From contig NZ_CP117255.1 of NCBI RefSeq assembly GCF_003240565.2, positions 1,984,001-2,048,000 on the forward strand: 64,000 nucleotides of DNA. The letters run 5' to 3'. Made by a program: the position numbers and the translations under genes. Shown one piece after another: positions 55,060 through 64,000 of this stretch (position 1 is its first letter; each line of letters begins with the position of its first letter). The notes beneath the pieces were generated by a model. The model was not told where the DNA came from, did no database searches, and saw only the letters and a program-made list of their open reading frames with translations. The stretch comes from Rhizobium tumorigenes (GTDB taxonomy: Bacteria > Pseudomonadota > Alphaproteobacteria > Rhizobiales > Rhizobiaceae).

Positions 55060-57426
55060 ATGAACAATTCCGTCGAAAACAGGTTTTTTGCGATCGTCTG
55101 CGGCGCCCTTCTGGTCTTCGTCGCACCGCTGTTCGTGCTGTTCCTGTTTCTCTCGTCGGAACGCGCCGAGAAGGAAATCCGCGATCACATCACGGTCTTG
55201 CTGGCCGCCAACGCACAGGCGCTGGCCAAGCCTCTCTGGGATCTGGACGAGGACACCATCACCCAGGTCAGCGCCACCACCGTCTCCGAGGGCGAGCAGG
55301 TCCAGGTCAACGTCCGCGACACATCCGGACAGCTGGACATTACCCAATCGACCATTCCCAAATCCTTCGACGGCAAGCTGGAATCGATCTCGCGCGCCAT
55401 CACTTACATGACGGTGGACGGCAGGAAGACCCTCGGCACCATCACCGTTCTCTACCCGCAGCTCGGCATCTTCGATGGGTTGAAGCACGAAGAGATCGTC
55501 TTCATCTCGATTTTCATTTTCGCCGTACTGACCGTTTTCGGAACAGCCCTGATCGGTAATCGGATATTTGTCATCCAGCCGCTGATGCGGCTTGCCCATG
55601 CCATCGAGGCGACACGCCAGCTCGGCTCCCGCCACCACGTCGACTGGCAATCGAACGACGAAATGGGTCGGCTGGCGCGCAGCTTCAACGAGATGCAGAT
55701 CAAGCTGGAGCGCGAGGAGACAGAACTGAAGCTCGCCCATCGCGGCGCAACCGATACCTACAACCTCACCCCCGCCATGCTGTTCTCCCTGGACCAGAAC
55801 GACTGCATTTCCGCCGTCAGCGATTACTGGCTGGCCGCGACAGGCTACCGGCGGGAGCAGGTTCTTGGCCGCCCCTTCGCCAGCCTGCTGATGGAACAGT
55901 CCCGCGAGAAATACATTCAGCGAAAGCAGAAACACGGCCGGGCTGCACCGCAGATCGAGGTGACGGTCAAGTTCCCCTGCGCAGACGGCCGGATCATGGA
56001 TCTGCTCATCCTGGAATCGACAGCCGCCAAGGGCGGACGGTCGCTGTCGGTCATGACAGATGTCACCGAACTCAAGCAATCCGAGGACCGCAATCTGCGC
56101 CAGGCGATCACCGATCACCTGACCGGCCTCCTGAACCGCCAGGGTTTCGAGACGGCGCTCGATGCCAAGATCAACGAGGCAGACCTACGCCGCCGGGAAC
56201 TGGCCTGCCTGTTTATCGATCTTGACCGTTTCAAGTGGATCAACGACAATCTCGGCCATGCTGCAGGCGATGCAGCACTGTGCGAACTCGTCGCGCGTCT
56301 GCAGGCCCATTTGTCGCCAGGTGACATCGCAGCCCGCCTCGGCGGGGACGAATTTGCAATTCTGATCTTGTCCGAAGACGCCGAAGAAAAGGCACTCGCC
56401 ATGGCAGCCAGCGTCGCAGAGATCTTCGCAGCTCCGTTCGTTGGCGATGCCCGCCTCAGCGCCAGCATCGGTATCGCCATCTATCCGCGCCACGCTGCCA
56501 ACGCCTCCGAACTGCTGCAAAAGTCAGACATGGCCATGTATGCCAAGAAGCGCGAGGGCAAAAATGGCGCGCAGATCTTCGACAACAGCATGTTGGACGA
56601 CGCACGCGGCCGCGCCGAGGTGGAAGCCTTCATCGAGACAGGCCTGACCGAAGACTGGTTCGAGGCTTACCTGCAGCCGATCGTCAACATCGAGGATCGT
56701 TCGATTGCCGGCTTCGAGGCGCTGATGCGCCTGCACCATCCACAGAAGGGAGTCCTGCCGCCAAAGCCGATCATCGATATCGCCGAGGAAACCGGATCCA
56801 TCATCCGCATCGGAACGCGGATCATGGAAAAAGCCATCGCCAACCTCGCCCGCATTTCCAGGCTCGACGGCATGCAGGATGTCTATCTGGCGATCAACTT
56901 CTCGCCACTCCAGTTCGAGCCGGCCCTGCCCGCATTGATCGCCGGTCTGCTCATGCGCCACGAAATCAAGCCGCAACGGATCGTCATCGAGATCACCGAG
57001 GCGGTCCTGATGGACGACAACCCCGAGGTCCGCAACATCATCAACGAGATCTGCGGTTTCGGATGTCGCATCGCGCTGGACGATTTCGGGACGGGCTACT
57101 CGTCGCTCAGCTACATCAACCGCTTTCCGGTCGACATCATTAAGATCGACCAATCTTTCACCAAGGCTATCAACGATGCGTCTCCGGACGTCCGTCGGAA
57201 AAGCCGGATGCTGGTCGAAAGCATCACGACCCTGTCCCACAAGATGAACTGTACGGTGATCGCTGAAGGCATAGAGACCGAAGACGAGTGTGCGACGCTG
57301 ATCGCCATGGGTATCGACTACGGCCAGGGCTACCTGTTCCACAGGCCACAGCATCCGGATGCGCTGCTGGAAACGCTGGCAGGCCACACTAGCGGCGGTC
57401 GCGGCAGTATGGCCTTGGCATCCTGA
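55060..57426 (+). CDS. Membrane GGDEF-EAL protein with HAMP and PAS domains
   Basis: A 788-residue cyclic-di-GMP enzyme. Transmembrane helices lie at about 9-31 and 145-167 with a ~110-residue periplasmic domain between. Then follow HAMP (~168-225), PAS (~235-335), GGDEF (motif GGDEF 428-432, intact) and EAL (Glu553-Ala-Leu555 in GFEALMRL, with DDFGTGYSS 674-682). The RxxD inhibitory site is altered (Ser419 in SPGD). Both activities are possible by motif; the net activity cannot be predicted. A periplasmic binding protein gene follows 20 bases later. Confidence 0.93.
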   Translation: MNNSVENRFFAIVCGALLVFVAPLFVLFLFLSSERAEKEIRDHITVLLAANAQALAKPLWDLDEDTITQVSATTVSEGEQVQVNVRDTSGQLDITQSTIPKSFDGKLESISRAITYMTVDGRKTLGTITVLYPQLGIFDGLKHEEIVFISIFIFAVLTVFGTALIGNRIFVIQPLMRLAHAIEATRQLGSRHHVDWQSNDEMGRLARSFNEMQIKLEREETELKLAHRGATDTYNLTPAMLFSLDQNDCISAVSDYWLAATGYRREQVLGRPFASLLMEQSREKYIQRKQKHGRAAPQIEVTVKFPCADGRIMDLLILESTAAKGGRSLSVMTDVTELKQSEDRNLRQAITDHLTGLLNRQGFETALDAKINEADLRRRELACLFIDLDRFKWINDNLGHAAGDAALCELVARLQAHLSPGDIAARLGGDEFAILILSEDAEEKALAMAASVAEIFAAPFVGDARLSASIGIAIYPRHAANASELLQKSDMAMYAKKREGKNGAQIFDNSMLDDARGRAEVEAFIETGLTEDWFEAYLQPIVNIEDRSIAGFEALMRLHHPQKGVLPPKPIIDIAEETGSIIRIGTRIMEKAIANLARISRLDGMQDVYLAINFSPLQFEPALPALIAGLLMRHEIKPQRIVIEITEAVLMDDNPEVRNIINEICGFGCRIALDDFGTGYSSLSYINRFPVDIIKIDQSFTKAINDASPDVRRKSRMLVESITTLSHKMNCTVIAEGIETEDECATLIAMGIDYGQGYLFHRPQHPDALLETLAGHTSGGRGSMALAS

Positions 57427-57446
57427 ACCTCGCGCTGGAGAAGCCC

Positions 57447-58166
57447 ATGATCAAAATGCTTTTGCCTTTCCTGATTGCTTCCCAGCTTACCGTCACTGCC
57501 GAGGCGCAGACTGTATCCTTCGTGACGGAAGAATATCCGCCCTTCAGCTACCGCGAAGGAAACGACATCCGGGGCGCTGCCGTCGACCAGATCAGGCTGA
57601 TGATGCGCGGATTGAACGATTTCACCATCGACGTCGTCCCTTGGGCCCGCGCCTATTCACAGGCCCGGACGACACCGATGAACTGCGTCTTTGTCACTGC
57701 CCATACAAGCGATCGCGACACCCTGTTCAAATGGGTTGAGCCGCTGCTGGTCGATCGCAATTTTCTCGTCAAACACACAGGCACTTCGGTCAACGCGACA
57801 ACCCTCGAAGAAGCAAAACCGTTTACAGTCGGCACCTGGCGCGAGGACTACACCGAGACCCTGCTGCGCAATCTCGAATTCCCTAAGATCGACGTTGCCA
57901 ACACCATGTCGGCGACGCTCAAGAAACTGATGAACGACCGCATCGACATGATGCCGCTGTCGGAACCTTACCTGGACAAGCTGATCAAGGAGGGTAAGCC
58001 GCTGGAGCGCGTCGTCCTCTTGTCGCGCCAGGTGATGGGCATCGCCTGCCACAAGGACTTCCCCGAGGATTTGCGCCAGAAGATGCAGGTTGCATTGACC
58101 GGGCTGATAACTGACGGAACGCAGAAGCAACTGTTCCAGCAGTACGGAATGGCGCTCGAAAACTGA
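57447..58166 (+). CDS. Periplasmic solute-binding protein (SBP family 3-like)
   Basis: A 239-residue exported protein. A signal peptide (residues ~1-20, ending AEAQTV) is followed by VSFVTEEYPPFSYREGNDIR, the typical start of family 3 solute-binding proteins, and a two-lobe pattern (PWARAYSQA; LEEAKPFTVGTWREDYTE). No ABC transporter permease or ATPase gene is nearby. It directly follows the GGDEF-EAL gene, whose periplasmic domain it may regulate, as NspS does for MbaA in Vibrio; that is inference. Confidence 0.82.
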   Translation: MIKMLLPFLIASQLTVTAEAQTVSFVTEEYPPFSYREGNDIRGAAVDQIRLMMRGLNDFTIDVVPWARAYSQARTTPMNCVFVTAHTSDRDTLFKWVEPLLVDRNFLVKHTGTSVNATTLEEAKPFTVGTWREDYTETLLRNLEFPKIDVANTMSATLKKLMNDRIDMMPLSEPYLDKLIKEGKPLERVVLLSRQVMGIACHKDFPEDLRQKMQVALTGLITDGTQKQLFQQYGMALEN

Positions 58167-58260
58167 GGCCTCGACCCCTCATCCGCCAGAAAATCCGTCT
58201 TGACTTGACGACCCATTCGCGTCGATGAACGGCTTCGTCATCTGCGAAAGGACGACAGCC

Positions 58261-58986
58261 ATGCTTCTTATCGCCGGCCTCGGCAATCCCGGGCCCCAGT
58301 ACAAAGCCAATCGCCACAACATCGGCTTCATGGCCGTCGATGCCATCCACCGTCGCCACAGCTTCTCGCCCTGGACGAAGAAGTTCAAGGCCGTCATTGC
58401 CGAAGGTGAACTCGATGGACAGAAGGTGCTGCTCATCAAGCCGCAAACATTTATGAACCTCTCGGGCGAGTCCGTCGCTGAGGCGATGCGCTTCTACAAG
58501 CTGCAGCCTGCAGATCTCGTCGTCATCTACGATGAACTCGATCTCGTTCCAGGCCGCGCACGGCTGAAGACGGGCGGCGGCCATGGCGGACACAACGGCA
58601 TCAAGTCAATCGACGCGCATGCCGGGCGCGAGTATCGCCGCCTTCGCCTCGGCATCGGCCATCCCGGCGTCAAGGACCTGGTACAGAGCCACGTGCTCGG
58701 CGACTTCGCCAAGTCCGACAAGACCTGGCTGGAGCCTCTGCTCGAAACGCTTGCCGACCACGCCGACATGCTGGTACGCAACGAGGATTCGCAGCTGATG
58801 AACAAGCTGGCGCTTTCAGTGGGCGAAAAGTCGTCGGAAGAAAAGGCACCGAAGCTGGCCGCATCGGGAAAGCCACCAGGCCAGTCGCATATCCGCGCTG
58901 CACGGAATTTCAACCAGCCCAAGGCCCTGCCGACGACCGGCCCGATGGCGGATATGCTGAAGAAGTTGTTTGGTGGCAAGGAGTGA
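58261..58986 (+). CDS. pth: Peptidyl-tRNA hydrolase
   Basis: A 241-residue enzyme that frees tRNA from peptides dropped by the ribosome. Motifs: [21 protein letters not shown] (with catalytic His20), [13 protein letters not shown], and [13 protein letters not shown]. The core is followed by a ~45-residue C-terminal extension with [20 protein letters not shown], typical of rhizobial Pth. In many relatives pth follows rplY directly; here the GGDEF-EAL/binding-protein pair separates them. Confidence 0.96.
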   Translation: MLLIAGLGNPGPQYKANRHNIGFMAVDAIHRRHSFSPWTKKFKAVIAEGELDGQKVLLIKPQTFMNLSGESVAEAMRFYKLQPADLVVIYDELDLVPGRARLKTGGGHGGHNGIKSIDAHAGREYRRLRLGIGHPGVKDLVQSHVLGDFAKSDKTWLEPLLETLADHADMLVRNEDSQLMNKLALSVGEKSSEEKAPKLAASGKPPGQSHIRAARNFNQPKALPTTGPMADMLKKLFGGKE

Positions 58987-58990
58987 CGCG

Positions 58991-59560
58991 ATGGCTTCAT
59001 CACCGGAGATACCCACCGACGCGTTAAGCGATAACAAGACAGCTTACACGCTCACGGCTGCGGAATTCGCGATGGGCAACGAACTTATGCAACGCTCCAA
59101 CTTTCAGGTTGCTGGCGTCATTGTGCCATCCATTGTGCTGGGATGCGCAGTATCCTTATTTCTGCCGGGAGATCCGCCGGGCCGGCTCGACATGGCGATT
59201 CGCGTTGTGACAATGAGCCTCGCCATATTCTGCGGCTTGCTTGCTATTACCAAGCTCAAAAGGTTCCGCAATCGCCGGCGGGCGGTGACCAACTATCGCC
59301 TGTCGCCCTTCTACCACGAGCGGTGTGTCTTCGAATGGAACGATGAGGGCGTACGAGTCGAAACCGACAGCGGATATCAATTGTACAGGTGGAAATATAT
59401 TCGCGCATGGTGTGAGGACGACAGGATCATGGTCCTATTCTTCGGACCGCATATTTACATCTATCTGCCTAAACGCGCTCTCACCCCACAGATGACGGAA
59501 GGCCTGAAAAATAGACTTGATCAGGCGGGCTTGCACCGAGCCAAACTTTTTCCCATCTGA
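58991..59560 (+). CDS. YcxB-like membrane protein
   Basis: A 189-residue protein with two transmembrane helices (about 41-57 and 70-88: VAGVIVPSIVLGCAVSLFL; AIRVVTMSLAIFCGLLAITK) and a C-terminal YcxB-like domain (EWNDEGVRVETDSGYQLYRW; FFGPHIYIYLPKRALT). Family function is unknown. Its ATG is four bases after the pth stop, so it is co-transcribed with pth. The A+T content is a little higher than the neighbours. Confidence 0.72.
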   Translation: MASSPEIPTDALSDNKTAYTLTAAEFAMGNELMQRSNFQVAGVIVPSIVLGCAVSLFLPGDPPGRLDMAIRVVTMSLAIFCGLLAITKLKRFRNRRRAVTNYRLSPFYHERCVFEWNDEGVRVETDSGYQLYRWKYIRAWCEDDRIMVLFFGPHIYIYLPKRALTPQMTEGLKNRLDQAGLHRAKLFPI

Positions 59561-59602
59561 TCCGATAACCAGGATACCCTTTATCCGCCACCACCTCCCC
59601 GC

Positions 59603-59914
59603 CTATTCCTCCGGCTCGGTGGTGAACATCAACGGGAATCCGGCTTCCTTGCCGTAGTCGGTTGCTTCCTTGGCCTTGGTCTCGGCAATGTCCTTGGCAC
59701 AGACGACGATGACGCAGGAACCCAGTTGATGGGCCGTGATCATCATCCGCGCGCCGGTTTCCTCGCTCATGCGGAACACCGCCTTCAGCACCATGATGAC
59801 GAAGTCGCGCGGCGTAAAATCGTCGTTGATCAGGATGACCTTGTACATCTTGGGCTGCTCAAGCTTAGGCTTGATCACGGTCTTGGGTTTGAGGTTTGTA
59901 CTGCTGGCACTCAT
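59603..59914 (-). CDS. clpS: ClpS adaptor, ClpS2 type
   Basis: A 103-residue N-end rule adaptor that delivers substrates to ClpAP. The core KMYKVILINDDFTPRDFVIM contains the N-degron-binding Asn-Asp-Asp motif, followed by AVFRMSEETGARMMITAHQL and DIAETKAKEATDYGKEAGFP. The FxMxxxK-type lineage with Ser/Val rather than His at the pocket (LGSCVIVV) marks the second alphaproteobacterial paralogue, ClpS2, which is thought to have narrower specificity. It is convergent with the YcxB-like gene. Confidence 0.9.
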   Translation of the reverse strand: MSASSTNLKPKTVIKPKLEQPKMYKVILINDDFTPRDFVIMVLKAVFRMSEETGARMMITAHQLGSCVIVVCAKDIAETKAKEATDYGKEAGFPLMFTTEPEE

Positions 59915-60274
59915 GGAAAATCCGTCTCCTGAAGACGCCGGAGCTCTGCTGGGCTCGACTTGGCCTTATATTGCGCTGCGACAGGCAGTGTTCAAGCAGG
60001 CAATGTTCAAGAACGAACATGCGTGTCTTACAAGCTGAGGCCCATGCTCGATGACCAGCGCGGCCGATGGGCAAACCATAGCGCCCCGATAGAATCGGCT
60101 GGTCTGCTGAAGTTATCACACCGCTTTTCAATGACATCGCTTCGCCCTAGATTGTAGGGCAAATCCGCCATACCTTCAAGACAACGGCCCTGCAGATGCC
60201 GAAAGGCTTGACCGCCCTGCTCCTTTATCTCATACGCACAGCCAAACATTTCCAGTAAATCAGGTGTCACAGCC
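59915..60274. other. Intergenic region clpS-ychF with tandem 15-base repeat and hairpin
   Basis: About 360 bases without a gene, holding the divergent promoters of clpS and ychF. It contains a tandem repeat, CAGGCAGTGTTCAAG (59982-59996) and CAGGCAATGTTCAAG (59997-60011), about 70-100 bases upstream of the clpS start, and a hairpin GCCCTA-GATTG-TAGGGC (60144-60160). No T-run follows the hairpin. No promoter is assigned with confidence. Confidence 0.45.
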
Positions 60275-61378
<1,104 letters not shown>

Positions 61379-61419
61379 TCCGGCGCAAGCCGTATTGCGC
61401 GAAGCGGGAGGAGACCGCG

Positions 61420-61890
61420 ATGGCTGACAAGAGACTTGCATTCGAAGATTTCACCGCCGGCCGCAGCTTTCCGCTCGGTCCAATGGCGGTGACGTCTGAT
61501 GAAATCATCGCATTCGCACGGGAGTTCGACCCGCAGCCGATGCATCTTGACGAGGAAGCCGGCCGCGCCAGCATCCTTGGAGGCCTTGCAGCGTCGGGCT
61601 GGCATACTTCGTCGATGTTCATGCGGATGATGTTCGACAGCTTTCTGTGCCGTTCGCTCTCCGAAGGCTCGCCGGGCATCGACGTCATGGAATGGCGAAA
61701 GCCGGTCCTCTCCGGCGATACGCTGTCCGGCCGTTCGACAGTGCTCGAAGCCCGTCCCATGCGGTCGCGACCGGGCATCGGTATCGTTAAATTCCGTCAC
61801 GAGGTGGAGAATCAGCGCGGCGAGATCGTCAACCTCGTGGAAAACTCCATCATGTTCCGCATCGAGACCGCAGCGGGGGATCCGGCATGA
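61420..61890 (+). CDS. MaoC-family (R)-hydratase-like protein, first
   Basis: A 156-residue hot-dog-fold protein. The catalytic D-x4-H motif is intact in AREFDPQPMHLDEEAG, and the fold continues with GGLAASGWHTSSMFMRMM and GDTLSGRSTVLEARP. Members hydrate 2-enoyl-CoA substrates. Its last four bases overlap the next gene (ATGA), indicating a coupled pair, perhaps a heterodimer. The substrate is unknown. Confidence 0.9.
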   Translation: MADKRLAFEDFTAGRSFPLGPMAVTSDEIIAFAREFDPQPMHLDEEAGRASILGGLAASGWHTSSMFMRMMFDSFLCRSLSEGSPGIDVMEWRKPVLSGDTLSGRSTVLEARPMRSRPGIGIVKFRHEVENQRGEIVNLVENSIMFRIETAAGDPA

Positions 61891-62354
61891 CAATGGCGGA
61901 GACCTATGCCATCGGCCTCAAGGTCGATATCGGCACCTACACCTTCGACGCGGATCGCATCGTCGCCTATGCGACACGCTTTGACCCGCAACCTTTCCAC
62001 GTCGATCCGGAAGCGGCGAGGCAATCGCTGTTCGGCGGCCTCTGTGCCTCCGGCTGGCATAGCTGCTCGGCCTGGATGAAGACCTTCGTCGCTTTCTGGG
62101 CAGAGGAGACGGCCCGCCTCGAAAGCCGGGGCCTGACGGCGCCGAAACTCGGCCCCTCGCCCGGCTTCAAAAACCTGCAATGGCTGCGACCGATCTTTGC
62201 CGGCGACACGGTGCGCTATTCGGTGACGCTGTTGTCGAGCCGCAGCCTCGCCTCGCGCCCGGGATGGATCATCAACACCATCCTCTGCGAGGGCGAGAAC
62301 CAGGACGGCATCCCGGTTCTCCGTTTCGAAAGTAGCGTCCTCGAATTCGAGTGA
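61887..62354 (+). CDS. MaoC-family (R)-hydratase-like protein, second
   Basis: A 155-residue hot-dog-fold protein paralogous to its upstream neighbour, with the D-x4-H motif in ATRFDPQPFHVDPEA and GGLCASGWHSCSAWMKTF. It overlaps the preceding gene by four bases (ATGA), so the two arose probably by tandem duplication and are translated together. Both active sites appear intact. Confidence 0.9.
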   Translation: MTMAETYAIGLKVDIGTYTFDADRIVAYATRFDPQPFHVDPEAARQSLFGGLCASGWHSCSAWMKTFVAFWAEETARLESRGLTAPKLGPSPGFKNLQWLRPIFAGDTVRYSVTLLSSRSLASRPGWIINTILCEGENQDGIPVLRFESSVLEFE

Positions 62355-62381
62355 CGCCGCTCTCGATGGCTCGGGAACCGG

Positions 62382-62924
62382 CTAGTGGCCCGAGAATTCC
62401 ACCAGCGTGTGCACAGGCACATCCAGCGCTTCAAGCTTACGGCGACCGCCGAGATCCGGGAGGTCGATGACAAAGCAGGCAGCCACCACCTCGGCGCCCA
62501 TCTGTCGGAGCAACTGCGTCGCGCCGACAGCGGTGCCGCCTGTGGCGATGAGGTCGTCGATGAGGATGACCTGTTCGCCGGGCATGACCGCATCGCGGTG
62601 CATCTCCATTTCGTCGAGGCCGTATTCGAGGCTGTAGGCGATGCTGACCGTTTCATGCGGCAGCTTGCCCTTCTTGCGAATGGGGATGAACCCGGCTGAC
62701 AGCTGGTGGGCCACAGCGCCGCCGAGAATGAAGCCACGCGCTTCCATGCCGGCGACCTTGTCGATCTTCATGCCGGCACAGATCTGCACGAGTTCATCGA
62801 CGGCACGCCGGAAAGCCCGGGGATTACCGAGCAGCGTGGTGATATCGCGGAACATGATGCCGGGCTTAGGATAATCCGGAATGGAACGGATAGATCGGAT
62901 AAGTTCATTGTCACGGGTTGTCAT
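62382..62924 (-). CDS. apt: Adenine phosphoribosyltransferase
   Basis: A 180-residue purine-salvage enzyme converting adenine and PRPP to AMP. The start region [20 protein letters not shown] with [11 protein letters not shown] is diagnostic, and the PRPP-binding loop is [17 protein letters not shown] 62924 is chosen from the family N-terminus; an open frame continues upstream without conserved sequence. Convergent with the second MaoC gene. Confidence 0.96.
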   Translation of the reverse strand: MTTRDNELIRSIRSIPDYPKPGIMFRDITTLLGNPRAFRRAVDELVQICAGMKIDKVAGMEARGFILGGAVAHQLSAGFIPIRKKGKLPHETVSIAYSLEYGLDEMEMHRDAVMPGEQVILIDDLIATGGTAVGATQLLRQMGAEVVAACFVIDLPDLGGRRKLEALDVPVHTLVEFSGH

Positions 62925-63045
62925 TGGCGAAGGAGCCTGCTGCTGTTCGTTGCAAAAAGCCACCAATAGGGTGGAGCAGCCAGCCATGTCCAGCCGAAAG
63001 CGCAATCGCAGTCGCGCAAGCTGAGACAGCTTCGAACCTAGCAAT

Positions 63046-63072
63046 GACGAGGCCGCCCGAAGCGGCCTCGTC
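63046..63072 (-). terminator. Hairpin downstream of petC
   Basis: A perfect 11-bp stem, GACGAGGCCGC (63046-63056) and GCGGCCTCGTC (63062-63072), with loop CCGAA, 19 bases after the petC stop. No strong U-run follows in either direction, so it may be a Rho-assisted or mRNA-protecting hairpin. Confidence 0.6.
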
Positions 63073-63091
63073 GTTACCTATCGCGTCCTGC

Positions 63092-63949
63092 TCAGTGTTC
63101 CGTCTTGGCGTAGACCGACCGCTTTACCAGGTAGATCAGGACGGTGAAGATCAGCAGGAACACCATGACCATGAAGCCGGTGTGCTTGCGCTCCTCCAGA
63201 TGCGGCTCGGCAGCCCACATCAGGAAAGAAGACACATCATGGGCGTACTGATCGACGGTCTGGGGCGATCCGTCGTCATAGGTCACCTGGCCATCGGACA
63301 GCGGCTTCGGCATGGCCAGCACAGCTGCGGCATGGAAGTACGGATTGTAGTGCCCATTCGGCGGCACCTGGAAACCGGCCGGCGGTTCCTCGTAGCCTGT
63401 CAGCAGCGAGTATATGTAATCCGGCCCGTTTTCCTGATATTGCGTGAAGATATCGAAGACGAAGCGCGGAAAGCCGCGCTCGACTTCACGCGCCTTGGCA
63501 AGCAGCGAGAAGTCCGGCGGTGCGGCACCGTGGTTGGCAGCCTCAGCCGCTTCCTTGTTGGGAAAAGGCGACGGGAAATGGTCGGATGGCACAGCCTTCC
63601 GGGTGTACATCTCCCCTTGCGCATTCGGTCCGTCCTGCGTCTCGTAGTTGGCGGCGAAGGTCTTCACCTGCGCCTCCGAATAGCCGAGATCGCTGAGTGT
63701 GCGGAACGGCACGAGGCTCATCGAATGACAGGCGGAACAGACCTCGGCATAGACCTTCAGCCCGCGCTGCAGTTGCGCCTTGTCGTAGTAGCCGAAGGGT
63801 CCGGCGAACGTCCACTTCTGCTCTCGCGGCTCCTTGAGCGGATAGACCGGCGTCGCCTCGGCGGCCGGCTTGGTGTCCTCGGCACGAAGCGCCGTGCCTG
63901 CGCCAGCGAGGATCGCCAGCGTCAGAAAGCCGGCAGCGAACTTGCTCAT
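63092..63949 (-). CDS. petC: Cytochrome c1 of the cytochrome bc1 complex
   Basis: A 285-residue periplasm-facing cytochrome. A signal peptide (~1-23) precedes the haem motif CSACH (Cys71, Cys74, His75); the axial Met is probably in VLAMPKPLSDG, and a C-terminal membrane anchor lies at about 255-273 (TGFMVMVFLLIFTVLIYLVK). It accepts electrons from the Rieske protein and passes them to cytochrome c. ATG 63949 has GGGAAG six bases upstream; ATG 63964 and 63976 are less well placed. The upstream bc1 genes lie beyond the window edge. Confidence 0.95.
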   Translation of the reverse strand: MSKFAAGFLTLAILAGAGTALRAEDTKPAAEATPVYPLKEPREQKWTFAGPFGYYDKAQLQRGLKVYAEVCSACHSMSLVPFRTLSDLGYSEAQVKTFAANYETQDGPNAQGEMYTRKAVPSDHFPSPFPNKEAAEAANHGAAPPDFSLLAKAREVERGFPRFVFDIFTQYQENGPDYIYSLLTGYEEPPAGFQVPPNGHYNPYFHAAAVLAMPKPLSDGQVTYDDGSPQTVDQYAHDVSSFLMWAAEPHLEERKHTGFMVMVFLLIFTVLIYLVKRSVYAKTEH

Positions 63950-64000
63950 CGTCGTCTTCCCCATCTCCGCGCTCATGCCCCGACCACGACCGCTGGAGCG

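Overview
The window is chromosomal DNA from an alphaproteobacterium, almost certainly a member of the Rhizobiaceae (Rhizobium/Agrobacterium/Ensifer-like). The support is the high-GC codon use, the neighbourhood greA-lpsB / lrp-trxB-lsrB followed by two tandem AbcR-type small RNAs, a petP-petR-histidine kinase operon, a BA14K-family protein, and an alphaproteobacterial LexA box (GTTC-N7-GTTC). No tRNA, rRNA, CRISPR array, prophage or intact insertion sequence was seen. 

Layout. 1-12.5 kb: the 3' end of carA, then accessory genes (PIN-domain protein, MATE and Tet-type MFS exporters, LysR with a divergent aldo/keto reductase, a TPR/ATP-grasp-like fusion, an MmyB-type regulator with a divergent SDR, a ypfJ-type metalloprotease, a small membrane protein, a zinc alcohol dehydrogenase), then carB. 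So carA and carB are split by about 12.5 kb. 16-19 kb: a broken DUF2235 fragment, then a two-gene DNA-repair unit (radical SAM protein plus DUF4130-UdgX) behind a promoter whose -10 lies inside a perfect LexA box. 19-25 kb: greA with an attenuator-like leader, lpsB, an lrp-linked putative glycosyltransferase, trxB, lsrB and the tandem AbcR sRNAs. 25-30 kb: an arsR-MFS-ene reductase operon and an SDR/LysR divergent pair. 30-36 kb: chaA-like antiporter, aatA, PQQ-type sugar dehydrogenase, EamA transporter, cold-shock and BA14K proteins. 

36-43 kb: MBL hydrolase, petP-petR-sensor kinase, DUF1349, then a leftward ybjN-proC-csaA operon with clustered GANTC (CcrM) sites upstream, and ubiK. 43-49 kb: lgt, a MidA-type methyltransferase, pgeF, an M24-fold protein lacking its metal ligands, a lipoprotein, and prs. 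49-54 kb: aldehyde dehydrogenase plus DUF779 with an AcoR-like regulator, and a large exported protein. 54-64 kb: rplY, a GGDEF-EAL protein paired with a periplasmic binding protein, pth, clpS, ychF, two MaoC-type hydratases, apt, and cytochrome c1 (petC) running off the right edge. 

Most genes are housekeeping or ordinary accessory genes. The most interesting element is the apparently SOS-controlled radical SAM/UdgX pair. Other points of interest are the AbcR tandem with a LysR-type site in front of only one copy, the greA leader terminator, and the diguanylate cyclase/binding-protein pair. Functions are inferred from recognised sequence motifs; no database search was possible.
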